Below are positions 17,488 through 25,028 of a DNA stretch of 50,151 bases, piece after piece; position 1 is the first letter of the stretch, and each line of letters starts with the position of its first letter. The notes under the pieces are model-generated. The model searched no databases. It worked only from the letters and a program-made list of their open reading frames with translations, and was not told where the DNA came from. Origin of the DNA: Aureispira sp. (GTDB lineage Bacteria > Bacteroidota > Bacteroidia > Chitinophagales > Saprospiraceae); contig JAAEPD010000359.1 of the NCBI GenBank assembly GCA_024222455.1, positions 1-50,151 of the forward strand, read 5' to 3'. The translations under genes and the position numbers were made by a program.

Positions 17488-18354
17488 ATGAAAAGAAAAG
17501 ACTTTCTAAAAAAAACAGCATTGGGAGCCTTAGGAACAGCTCTTGGCTTAGGAGCTAGCAAAAAAGCAACAGCTAGTCCTAAAATAGTAGATCAAGTTGG
17601 ATTTAATCATTTACCAAATAAGGAGGAAAGTACTATGAAAACAGTATTGCATAAAGCAAATACAAGAGGATATGCCGATCATGGATGGCTAAATAGTCAC
17701 CATAGCTTTAGTTTTGCCAACTATAGAAACCCTGAACGTATGCATTTTGGGGTTTTGAGAGTCTTGAATGACGATGTAGTGGCGGGAGGAAGAGGATTTG
17801 GGAAACACCCTCATGATAATATGGAGATCATATCTATTCCATTAGAGGGAGATTTGGAGCATAAGGATAGCATGGGTAACACTACTGTGATCCAACAAGG
17901 CGATGTTCAGGTCATGAGTGCAGGCACAGGCATTTTCCACAGTGAATATAATAAGAACAAAGATAAAGCTGTCAAGTTTTTGCAAATATGGGTATTCCCC
18001 AACAAACGAGATGTAAAACCTCGCTATGATCAGATAACATTGAAAGCAGACAACCTAAAAAATCAATTCCATCAGATTCTTTCTCCAAACGATAAGGATG
18101 AAGGAGTTTGGATACATCAAAATGCTTGGTTTCATTTAGGTAAATTGGAAAAAGGACATTCTACTTCTTACACACTAAAAGATAACGCAAACAATGGTGT
18201 CTATGCTTTTATGCTGGAAGGAGAAGCTACTATAGCTGACCAAAAACTAGACAAAAGAGATGGTTTGGGCATGTGGGATATGAGTTCTATAGAGATAAAA
18301 GCAACTAACGATGCTAAAATCTTGCTAATGGAAGTACCTATGAAAATTGGCTAG
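17488..18354 (+). CDS. Pirin family protein with an added Tat-like leader
   Basis: Cupin-fold pirin (YhhW type). The double cupin begins at residue 50 (MKTVLHKANTRGY) and contains the metal-binding HPHDNMEII and HSEYN motifs of the first barrel. Known pirins act as quercetinases or redox-sensing factors. Unusually, 49 residues precede the standard pirin start: KRKDFLKKTALGALG followed by a small-residue stretch and ATA, which resembles a degenerate twin-arginine signal with KR in place of RR. The frame is also open upstream to 17323, but that part overlaps the araC gene. A perfect AGGAGG stands 8 bases before the internal ATG at 17635, so a shorter cytoplasmic form may also be made. A terminator follows. 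Confidence 0.88.
   Translation: MKRKDFLKKTALGALGTALGLGASKKATASPKIVDQVGFNHLPNKEESTMKTVLHKANTRGYADHGWLNSHHSFSFANYRNPERMHFGVLRVLNDDVVAGGRGFGKHPHDNMEIISIPLEGDLEHKDSMGNTTVIQQGDVQVMSAGTGIFHSEYNKNKDKAVKFLQIWVFPNKRDVKPRYDQITLKADNLKNQFHQILSPNDKDEGVWIHQNAWFHLGKLEKGHSTSYTLKDNANNGVYAFMLEGEATIADQKLDKRDGLGMWDMSSIEIKATNDAKILLMEVPMKIG
17621..17637 (+). promoter_or_regulatory. Internal Shine-Dalgarno and alternative start of pirin
   Basis: AGGAGG at 17621-17626 is followed after 8 bases by ATG at 17635, in frame with the pirin gene. That ATG is where ordinary pirins begin. Strong Shine-Dalgarno sites are uncommon in Bacteroidota, so this one probably matters. It would give a 239-residue product without the leader. 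Confidence 0.5.
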
Positions 18355-18385
18355 AACGTTCTATCCATCTAAAAACAAATAGAAT

Positions 18386-18424
18386 AGGAGTTATCCCTTA
18401 AATTGGGTTGACTCCTTTTTTTTT
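18386..18424 (+). terminator. Rho-independent terminator of pirin
   Basis: AGGAGTTATCCC at 18386-18397 pairs with GGGTTGACTCCT at 18404-18415, with two mismatches inside the stem, and is followed by nine T residues. It ends the AraC-pirin unit. Confidence 0.75.
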
Positions 18425-18495
18425 GCTAATTTAATACAGACATCAACAGTCTTTTAGAGCCTAGTATGCAGCCAAAACTACTAAATCCCAGCATA

Positions 18496-19110
18496 ATGAA
18501 GATTCATTTATTCTTATCTATTTGTATAATTATAATCCTCAATATTCATTGCATCCATGCTGCTCCACATAATGTGGTGAAGGATTCCCCACCTGTTGAA
18601 AGAGTAAAAAAGAAGGCTAAAAAAAAGTTGCCTGTAGACCGCCAGAAGAAAAATATCCAGAAAAAACAACGAAGAAAATTCAAAAAAAAGAAGCAGCAAT
18701 ATAAGCTAGCCTTCAAAAAAAACAGTAAAAGACCAAAAGAAGGAAATGTAAATTTTGATGCCATAGCCTTTTATGGGCTATTAGCCATTTGTATTGGAGG
18801 TTTTATCACTTATGGTGTTGGTGCTGCTCTAGTTTTTGCAGCTGTTTTATCCAATCCTATAATTTGGATAATTGGTTTAGCAATAATGGGCTTAGTTTTT
18901 CTAATATGGCTAGTATTTTTATTTGCAAACACTCATGGTCCCTATGGAGGGCTTACAATATTTCTATATTTTATAATTTGTGCTGCAGTTGGTATTGTAC
19001 TTCTCATCATAGGTTTTATATTAGGTCTTATGGATTGGAGGTTTTGTTCTTATTTTTCCTTTAATTATGGCTTTATTAGGACTGTTGATTCAAGGATTAG
19101 TTCAAAGTAA
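18496..19110 (+). CDS. Membrane protein with basic linker; 3' end apparently frameshifted
   Basis: Unrecognised membrane protein. ATG 18496 opens a signal-like segment (IHLFLSICIIIILNIHCIHA); the frame also contains an ATG at 18466. A very basic stretch (about residues 30-75, many KKxK) is followed by three hydrophobic segments. The layout recalls short Bacteroidota membrane proteins with a lysine-rich periplasmic linker. After FILGLMD the annotated frame turns into unlikely residues (WRFCSYFSFNYGF). In the +1 frame the same bases read WIGGFVLIFPLIMALLGLL and end in a basic tail at TAA 19118-19120. One inserted base at about 19025-19035 would explain this. Confidence 0.6.
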   Translation: MKIHLFLSICIIIILNIHCIHAAPHNVVKDSPPVERVKKKAKKKLPVDRQKKNIQKKQRRKFKKKKQQYKLAFKKNSKRPKEGNVNFDAIAFYGLLAICIGGFITYGVGAALVFAAVLSNPIIWIIGLAIMGLVFLIWLVFLFANTHGPYGGLTIFLYFIICAAVGIVLLIIGFILGLMDWRFCSYFSFNYGFIRTVDSRISSK

Positions 19111-19126
19111 AAAGAAATAAAATCAC

Positions 19127-19141
19127 AGCTCTTACAGAGCT
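19127..19141. repeat. Short palindrome before tetR
   Basis: AGCTCT-TAC-AGAGCT forms two 6-bp arms with a 3-base spacer, 32 bases before the TetR start. It could be an autoregulatory operator or a weak terminator for the membrane protein gene. Its arms differ from the palindrome found after tetR. Confidence 0.35.
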
Positions 19142-19172
19142 ATCTAATCTCATATATTTTAAAAAATCCAAA

Positions 19173-19721
19173 ATGCCTAAAAATGTAAAACTCCCTTGGA
19201 TAAAAGTTGGCTATAAATATTTCTCTAAAGAAGGCCCTAAAGGACTAAAAGTAGAGCCTATTGCCCGAAAAGTAGGAAAAAGTAAGTCTTCCTTTTATCA
19301 TTTATTTGCCGATTTAGAAGCCTTTACAGAGGTATTATTGGCTTACCATCTGCTACAAGCCAAAGAGATTACAGACAAAATACAGGCTTGTGAGCAAATG
19401 ATGCCAGATATGATTCCAGTCTTATTGGAGGCTACAGAAGATTTACTATTCAACAGACAGCTGCGTATTCATAGAGACAATCCTGATTTTAAAACTTGTT
19501 TTGAAGAAACTAACAAGCTTTTGGCTACCTCTATCTCTCCTATTTGGATTGCTGCGTTGGGCCTAGAAGGGCAATCTTACTTGGCCGATTTGGTGCTAAA
19601 TTTAACTATCGAAAACTTTTACCTCAGCATCACAGAAGAAACCTTAACTGCAGAATGGTTGGTCGCTTATTTGGATAATATTCGCTTAATGGTGAGAGAA
19701 ATGATTAAAAATAAAGCTTAA
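19173..19721 (+). CDS. TetR family transcriptional regulator
   Basis: A 182-residue regulator with an N-terminal helix-turn-helix: GLKVEPIARKVGKSKSSFYHLF (around residues 23-45) is the classic TetR recognition region ending in the SSFYHLF helix. The remaining two thirds are helical and would form the ligand and dimer domain. It lies 97 bases upstream of the AlkB-type hydroxylase on the same strand; a palindrome of the right size for a TetR operator lies in that gap. It probably controls that enzyme, but the inducer is not predictable. Confidence 0.88.
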   Translation: MPKNVKLPWIKVGYKYFSKEGPKGLKVEPIARKVGKSKSSFYHLFADLEAFTEVLLAYHLLQAKEITDKIQACEQMMPDMIPVLLEATEDLLFNRQLRIHRDNPDFKTCFEETNKLLATSISPIWIAALGLEGQSYLADLVLNLTIENFYLSITEETLTAEWLVAYLDNIRLMVREMIKNKA

Positions 19722-19725
19722 ATCA

Positions 19726-19745
19726 AGCGTTTTGAACGCTAGCGT
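19726..19745. promoter_or_regulatory. Palindromes between tetR and alkB, likely TetR operator
   Basis: AGCGTT-TTG-AACGCT at 19726-19740 is a perfect 15-base palindrome with 6-bp arms. It overlaps a second one, ACGCTAGCGT at 19736-19745. The region lies 5 bases after the tetR stop and about 75 bases before the hydroxylase start. Size and symmetry suit a TetR dimer; binding is inferred. Confidence 0.45.
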
Positions 19746-19818
19746 CTAAAACTTACTCTTCTTTTCCATTTTCTTTGTGATGTAATATTTTTATTCTTAG
19801 CTAAAATCCCTTTAGAAT

Positions 19819-20883
19819 ATGAGTTTCCATCGACTGAAATACCTTTTGGTTTACATTATTCCTGTCTTAGTTCTTTTCTCTATTTCTTCTCCTAATATTT
19901 GGGCATACAGTGCGCTCATTTTCACCTTTGGTGTTATTCCTTTATTTGAATTATTTTTTAATGGTAATACCAAAAACCTTAGTAAAGCTGAAGAAGCCGT
20001 AGTCAAAGAGGATAAGCTCTATGATTATATGCTCTATGCTTTAGTGCCCATACAGTATGGCACAATGGTATATTTCCTTTTTCAAATCGGAGATACAAGT
20101 CTACCATTATATGTGAAGGTAGGCATGACAGCTGCATTTGGAATTTCTTGTGGCGTTTTTGGTATCAATGCTGCTCATGAGTTAGGGCATCGCTCTACTT
20201 GGTATGAACAGTTGATGAGCAAAATGCTCTTGCTAACCAGCTTGTATATGCACTTTTTTATAGAACACAATCGTGGTCATCACAAAAATGTTTCTACAGA
20301 TGATGATCCTGCATCTAGTCGTTATGACGAAATTGTGTACACTTTCTATTTCCGATCTATTATAGGTGGATGGTTGTCTGCATGGCATCTTGAAGGAGCT
20401 AGACTAAAAGCTAAAAAACAAGGTTTTTGGAGCATTCATAACGAAATGTTACGCTTCCAAGTCATTCAAGTTGCTTTAATTGTGGCTATTGGACTTGTTT
20501 TTAGTGGAACAGTTCTATTGTTTTTCTTGGCTAGTGCTACTATTGGTTTCTTGCTATTAGAGACTGTTAATTATATCGAACACTATGGCTTACGTAGAAA
20601 GAAAAAGGGGAATAGTTATGAACGTACTCTGCCTATTCACTCTTGGAATTCTAATCACCCATTAGGTCGATTGTTGCTGCTAGAACTTTCTAGACATTCT
20701 GATCATCATTATATCGCTAATAGAAAATATCAGACCTTACGCCATTTTGACGAAAGTCCTCAGATGCCTACAGGCTACCCTGGAATGGTTTTGTTATCGC
20801 TTTTTCCTCCTTTGTGGTTTATGGTTATGCACAAACAGATCAATAAATATAAAGGGATAGAAAAAGGTGTTGCTTTGGCTTAA
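19819..20883 (+). CDS. alkB: AlkB-type alkane 1-monooxygenase (membrane di-iron hydroxylase)
   Basis: Integral membrane non-haem di-iron enzyme that hydroxylates the terminal methyl of alkanes or similar chains, with electrons from rubredoxin. All histidine boxes are present: HELGHR, EHNRGHHKN and LSRHSDHHYIANRKYQTLRH. The AlkB signature NYIEHYGL separates this branch from ordinary fatty-acid desaturases. Several transmembrane segments occur in the first 130 residues and around residues 215-245. Length is 354, somewhat shorter than the Pseudomonas enzyme. No rubredoxin or rubredoxin reductase gene is in the window. The TetR gene upstream is the likely regulator. Confidence 0.9.
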   Translation: MSFHRLKYLLVYIIPVLVLFSISSPNIWAYSALIFTFGVIPLFELFFNGNTKNLSKAEEAVVKEDKLYDYMLYALVPIQYGTMVYFLFQIGDTSLPLYVKVGMTAAFGISCGVFGINAAHELGHRSTWYEQLMSKMLLLTSLYMHFFIEHNRGHHKNVSTDDDPASSRYDEIVYTFYFRSIIGGWLSAWHLEGARLKAKKQGFWSIHNEMLRFQVIQVALIVAIGLVFSGTVLLFFLASATIGFLLLETVNYIEHYGLRRKKKGNSYERTLPIHSWNSNHPLGRLLLLELSRHSDHHYIANRKYQTLRHFDESPQMPTGYPGMVLLSLFPPLWFMVMHKQINKYKGIEKGVALA

Positions 20884-20890
20884 AAACAAG

Positions 20891-21241
20891 TTACCAACGA
20901 CTTACACCATCATCATCGTCATTGTTTTGGCTAGAGTATTTTTGTCTAGAACGGATTTTTTCTTTTTCTCGATCAATGATCAATTGAGCGATTACTAGGT
21001 TGGCAGGTTCTACAGCTTCGGGAGCAAAAGCTCTATGTACGCTAGGTTCATGTACATCTAGACGATACAAAATAGAGAAGAGATGTTCTAGGTTGTGTTC
21101 TATCCAATAGAGTACACACTCTGCCAACATATCCCTGAGTTCCTCTTCTGTTATCTCTTGAGGATGGTCGATCTCCATACCAAATTCTTGGACTACAAAA
21201 TTGGTCGTTTGTTCTAGTATTTGTTTTTTGCTCTTGTCCAT
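20891..21241 (-). CDS. Acidic hypothetical protein
   Basis: A 116-residue soluble protein without signal or membrane segment. It is helical and rich in Glu and Asp (ITEEELRDMLAECVLYWIEHN). It ends in a short low-complexity tail (NNDDDDGVSRW). No family was recognised. Its stop lies 7 bases from the converging alkB stop. The reading frame has a normal composition for the region, so I consider it a real gene. Confidence 0.6.
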   Translation of the reverse strand: MDKSKKQILEQTTNFVVQEFGMEIDHPQEITEEELRDMLAECVLYWIEHNLEHLFSILYRLDVHEPSVHRAFAPEAVEPANLVIAQLIIDREKEKIRSRQKYSSQNNDDDDGVSRW

Positions 21242-21386
21242 TAGATGGAATTTTAAATCACTTTATTCATATACTTATTGCAATATTATAACTTTTTAGC
21301 CTTTCATTTGTCATTAAATAAAAAGAATAGTCCGCTATTTTTTTAATTGTAACACATAATTAAAAAAAGCATCCTTTCTTAGCAAC

Positions 21387-21440
21387 TGATAATCAAACTA
21401 TTACTGAACAATAATCAAAACACAGTAGCTTTGATTATCA
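21387..21440. promoter_or_regulatory. Three related half-sites upstream of the MFS gene
   Basis: TGATAATCAAA at 21387-21397 has its exact reverse complement, TTTGATTATCA, at 21430-21440. A third copy in the first orientation, ATAATCAAA, lies between them at 21411-21419. The outer or the inner copy can pair with the 3' copy, so this could be an operator cluster or a pair of exclusive hairpins. It lies about 60 bases before the transporter start and sits in the only sizeable gap of the area (21242-21498). Confidence 0.45.
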
Positions 21441-21482
21441 ATTGTTTACGAAAATTTGGCTACCTATACTAAGAACAGATTA

Positions 21483-21501
21483 ATGAATTAATGAATTAAT
21501 G
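21483..21501 (+). promoter_or_regulatory. Tandem two-codon upstream ORFs at the MFS start
   Basis: The 8-base unit ATGAATTA is repeated. ATG at 21483 and ATG at 21491 each read Met-Asn-stop, and each TAA shares its last base with the next ATG. The third ATG, at 21499, opens the transporter. The layout would allow termination-reinitiation into the gene. The repeat could also change copy number by slippage. Confidence 0.45.
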
Positions 21502-22737
21502 AAGAATATCACTGCTATACGCTTACTACTGCTGGCTAATTTTATATCAGGCATTGCCCAAGGCATGAGCATGATAGCAGTCCCTCTTTATTTTTCTACC
21601 CAAGGTCAATCCAACTGGTTTGGGGTTGCTTATATGCTTATTACTATAGTTACCTTATTTTGGGCACCCTATGCAGGCACTTTAGTTGACAAACTGAACC
21701 GTAAGCATATTTTTATTGGGTTAAACATAGTCATCGGGCTTTCTATAGGCAGTATTGCACTTTATGGATGGGTAAGTGGAGCTATGCCCCCTACCCTAGC
21801 AGCTCTAGTTTTTGGGCTCACCTTCTGGAATTATGGGTTGCACTATCCTTGTTTTTATGCTTTTATGCAAGAAATAACAGAACAAGAACATTATGGTAAA
21901 ATTGCCTCTTATATAGAGGTTCAAAGTCAGTTGGCGGCGGCATTGGCTGGAGCAGGAGCTTCTTTTTTGTTGATTGGAGGTGACTATGGTTGGATTGTAA
22001 TAGATGCTTGGGAGTTGCATCATGTTTTTGCATTTGATGCCATGACTTATTTTGTAGCTTTGGGGCTTATTCTCTTCCTTAAGTTTGTACCAATAGTCGA
22101 ACGCCATCCTGAAGAAGGCTCTACTTTTGATCGTCTAAAAGCTGGGTTTAATTATCTCAAAAACGAGCCATACATCTTCCTTTTTGGTATAATAACTTAT
22201 GCTCCATTTGTGGTGGTATTGATGCATGTATTCAATCTATCGCCAATCTATGTCACCAACCATTTGCAAGAAGAAGGTAATGTCTTTGCTATTTCTGAAC
22301 TATTTTATGCTTTGGGAGCTACTATCTCAGGGATAGCTATCTTAAAAATATTTAGAGGTATTAGTTTTGTTATGGCTATTATCATTATGACTATTGTAAC
22401 AGCTTTACAATTCTTAATCCTAATGTTTTCGCCTTGGGTTTGGGTCTTTTATCTCATGAGTGTATTGCTAGGAATGACCAACTCTGGGGTGCGTGTCATG
22501 CGAGTATCTTACCTATTTAAGATAGTACCTAACCAAGTAATGGGTCGAGCAAACGGTATATTTGGAGTGAGTAATATTCTGTTTAGGATTCTATTTTTAG
22601 GGATATTTGCACTCCCCTTTTTCCATCAGTCCAATAATGTAATTTATGCCTTCCTGATCTTGACAATATTCTTGATGGTTTCGGCCAGTATTCTAATCAC
22701 CTTCTATCAAAAATTCATATTAAAAAATAAGAGCTAA
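21499..22737 (+). CDS. Major facilitator superfamily transporter
   Basis: A 412-residue polytopic inner-membrane protein with about 12 hydrophobic segments. The MFS loop 2-3 motif appears as GTLVDKLNRKHIFIG near residues 56-70. A short charged cytoplasmic loop in the centre (VERHPEEGSTFDRLKAGFNYL) divides the two six-helix halves, and the second half contains MGRANGIFGVSNILFR. The sequence resembles MFS exporters of the enterobactin/macrolide type, but the substrate cannot be told. The start is fixed by the TAATG arrangement described separately. It converges on a minus-strand gene through a shared terminator. Confidence 0.85.
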   Translation: MKNITAIRLLLLANFISGIAQGMSMIAVPLYFSTQGQSNWFGVAYMLITIVTLFWAPYAGTLVDKLNRKHIFIGLNIVIGLSIGSIALYGWVSGAMPPTLAALVFGLTFWNYGLHYPCFYAFMQEITEQEHYGKIASYIEVQSQLAAALAGAGASFLLIGGDYGWIVIDAWELHHVFAFDAMTYFVALGLILFLKFVPIVERHPEEGSTFDRLKAGFNYLKNEPYIFLFGIITYAPFVVVLMHVFNLSPIYVTNHLQEEGNVFAISELFYALGATISGIAILKIFRGISFVMAIIIMTIVTALQFLILMFSPWVWVFYLMSVLLGMTNSGVRVMRVSYLFKIVPNQVMGRANGIFGVSNILFRILFLGIFALPFFHQSNNVIYAFLILTIFLMVSASILITFYQKFILKNKS

Positions 22738-22760
22738 ACATCCAAAGACATTTAGCTCTA
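22730..22760. terminator. Terminator hairpin overlapping the MFS stop
   Basis: AGAGCTAAA at 22730-22738 and TTTAGCTCT at 22751-22759 make a perfect 9-bp stem with a 12-base loop. The stem includes the transporter stop codon. T-runs are weak on both strands, so efficiency is uncertain. It separates two converging genes. Confidence 0.5.
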
Positions 22761-22784
22761 TATTTATTCTATCAATAGTTCTAA

Positions 22785-24833
22785 TTAAAAGTCAAAATAG
22801 GCAATATTCTTATCTATCCAGTCTAAAAGTTCTGCATGTTTATCAGCTTCTTTTTGGAGCTTCTTTTTTAGTTTTTTCAATTGTTTTTTCATGTTCTTTT
22901 TATCCTTCATGGTTATCTCCGACTTTTTGAGACAAGCAGAAACGATTGTGTGAAATGACGATAATCTTGAATACCTAGGTTTTAGGTCATTTTCCTTATC
23001 AAAGAGGTAATCTTCGATAGTATATTGAAGTGCTAAAGGATAATTATTTAATGATCTATTAAGCGTAATTAGATCTATATAACTATCGCTAATCAAATCT
23101 ATCTGTTTATGATATTTGACTAAGACTAATCGTTGCAATAAATACTGCATAGTCCATTCTTTATCCCCATGAAAACCAGTGTGAGAAGCGGCATATCCTA
23201 ACACCCAAGCAAAAAGATCTGAAGAGGCATGTTCTTTAGCCAATTCTACCCATCGCTGAGCTTGCTTATCTGCATCTTTCTTTTCCATCCAACGATAAGG
23301 CCATTCATTATATATCTCCCATACAGCATTATCCTCAGCACTCTCAGTTGATAAACGTTCACAATAATATTTGATAAAGAATTTTTCGGCAAGTTCCTCA
23401 TTTTTTTCTTTGCCTAATCGCTTAAATACGTTGATGAATGTTGTTCTAATGATTTTCTCATTTTCTGTTTTCACAGCAGCTTCCAACCATTTTTGATACC
23501 ATTGCTCTAGTTCTGCTTGACGGTTCTTAGCGATCAATAAGTCGATCATTTTTTCATAAGGTACTACAAAAACCCAACTTTTTAGGCTTCGGGTTTCACT
23601 ATAAACGCCACTACCTTCAACAGGTTTTGCCTTTACCAAATTAGCTAAATAAAGCTCTTCAAAGTACTGAATATAGAGTTTTTGTGTCTCCTCAGTAGTA
23701 ACTATATAATTTTGTCTATTCAACAGCTCTATTACAGCATTAGCCTGAGCTAAGGGTCTTTTATTGGTATATTTTTGAAGAGCAGTAGCCCAAGCCTTCA
23801 TGTATTTTATTTGATCCTTAACCTTCTCACTATTTGTTACAGCCCAAGTATAAGGGATTGCATCTTCCCATATTCCTCCATCTTCTACATAAACCTTTTT
23901 AGGTTTCAGATAGTCTTGCTCAAACACTTCAATTGCCTTATCCACATCATGGTATCGAGCTAAATTGTGCAAAGCCATTCTAAATTTGGCAGCATGCCAA
24001 CCATACTCATCCTTTCCTCCTGACTCAGTATATATTTTATCATAGTCTTCCCAAAGTGCATAAGCCTCCTCATGTTTATTCATCTTTGTGTACAAATTGC
24101 TCAATTCAACATAAGCAGCAGCTATATAACCCTTATTTTTTTTGCGTAATTCATACCATTTTTGGTAATAAGACAAAGCTTTTTTCTCCATTTCAGGAAA
24201 CTTTGCTTTTACCTCAAAATTTTCATCTGGATAAGAACCTATCTTAGAATAGTAATAATGGCCTAAATCATAAGCCATAAGGATTTCTATATTTTCGATA
24301 TCCCTAGCTTTTTTAGACTCTTTTGCTGTTTTTACCCAATATTCAGAAAACCGTTGATGTTGCTCTTCTGTTACAGCACAAGTCAATAAAAGAGCCCACA
24401 AAACATCATTATCACCACCTTGCTTAATGGTATCTAGTTTTGCTAAGGTGAGCAAAAATTGTTCTTGTTCTTTTTTTGGAAAGAGCTTTTTAGCTCGCTC
24501 AAGGCATTGTGCTTTTTGATTATAAAATACAGATTTTGAATCATCATTAAGTAGATGTATCCAAAGTGCATAGGCATCTATATCTGTATATCTATAGAGA
24601 TCAATTGTTTCGATACTAGGGTCTTCATTCAACTGTTGTTGCAAAGCTTCCCAATCCATATTGATTAAATAACTAGGGTTGTCCTCGTTATCCTTATAAT
24701 AATCAGATAAATAGCTGTAAGCATAATTTTTCTCAAAAGATAAGTGATTGTATTTATTAGAGAGATCTATAGTTTGTGCTGGTAGTTGAGCTACTAAAAA
24801 AACTGCTACTAAAAAAGTAAAAAATCTTGTCAT
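22785..24833 (-). CDS. Secreted helical-repeat protein of unknown function
   Basis: A 682-residue exported protein. The signal peptide FFTFLVAVFLVAQLPA would leave Gln at the mature N-terminus. The body consists of helical pairs with TPR-like spacing (KGYIAAAYVELSNLYTKMN, NKHEEAYALWEDYDKIY), so it is probably a periplasmic or surface alpha-solenoid. The C-terminus has a lysine-rich coiled segment (KNMKKQLKKLKKKLQKEA) before a short end, LLDWIDKNIAYFDF. No catalytic motif was seen. It is a single gene, divergent from the TonB receptor with a 195-base gap. Confidence 0.7.
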   Translation of the reverse strand: MTRFFTFLVAVFLVAQLPAQTIDLSNKYNHLSFEKNYAYSYLSDYYKDNEDNPSYLINMDWEALQQQLNEDPSIETIDLYRYTDIDAYALWIHLLNDDSKSVFYNQKAQCLERAKKLFPKKEQEQFLLTLAKLDTIKQGGDNDVLWALLLTCAVTEEQHQRFSEYWVKTAKESKKARDIENIEILMAYDLGHYYYSKIGSYPDENFEVKAKFPEMEKKALSYYQKWYELRKKNKGYIAAAYVELSNLYTKMNKHEEAYALWEDYDKIYTESGGKDEYGWHAAKFRMALHNLARYHDVDKAIEVFEQDYLKPKKVYVEDGGIWEDAIPYTWAVTNSEKVKDQIKYMKAWATALQKYTNKRPLAQANAVIELLNRQNYIVTTEETQKLYIQYFEELYLANLVKAKPVEGSGVYSETRSLKSWVFVVPYEKMIDLLIAKNRQAELEQWYQKWLEAAVKTENEKIIRTTFINVFKRLGKEKNEELAEKFFIKYYCERLSTESAEDNAVWEIYNEWPYRWMEKKDADKQAQRWVELAKEHASSDLFAWVLGYAASHTGFHGDKEWTMQYLLQRLVLVKYHKQIDLISDSYIDLITLNRSLNNYPLALQYTIEDYLFDKENDLKPRYSRLSSFHTIVSACLKKSEITMKDKKNMKKQLKKLKKKLQKEADKHAELLDWIDKNIAYFDF

Positions 24834-25028
24834 GGCTATATAGTCTTAGGTTTAATTCTTTTGCTCAAAATGCTACATGAAATAACTATTTGAGCATGCT
24901 AAAGTTATGGGTTGTTGATCAATATCAAGGGAAGTTCGTTATTTTTTGTGCTTTTACTAAAAAATCCTAATAGTTTCTACTTACTTTTGTTAAGTTCAAT
25001 ACCTATCTATAACTAGATCAACAAATGT

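Noticed and set aside
24982-24989. Promoter for the TonB receptor (TACTTTTG)
   Set aside because: The -7-like box is good, but the nearest TTG upstream is over 30 bases away, so the pair does not fit the known spacing.
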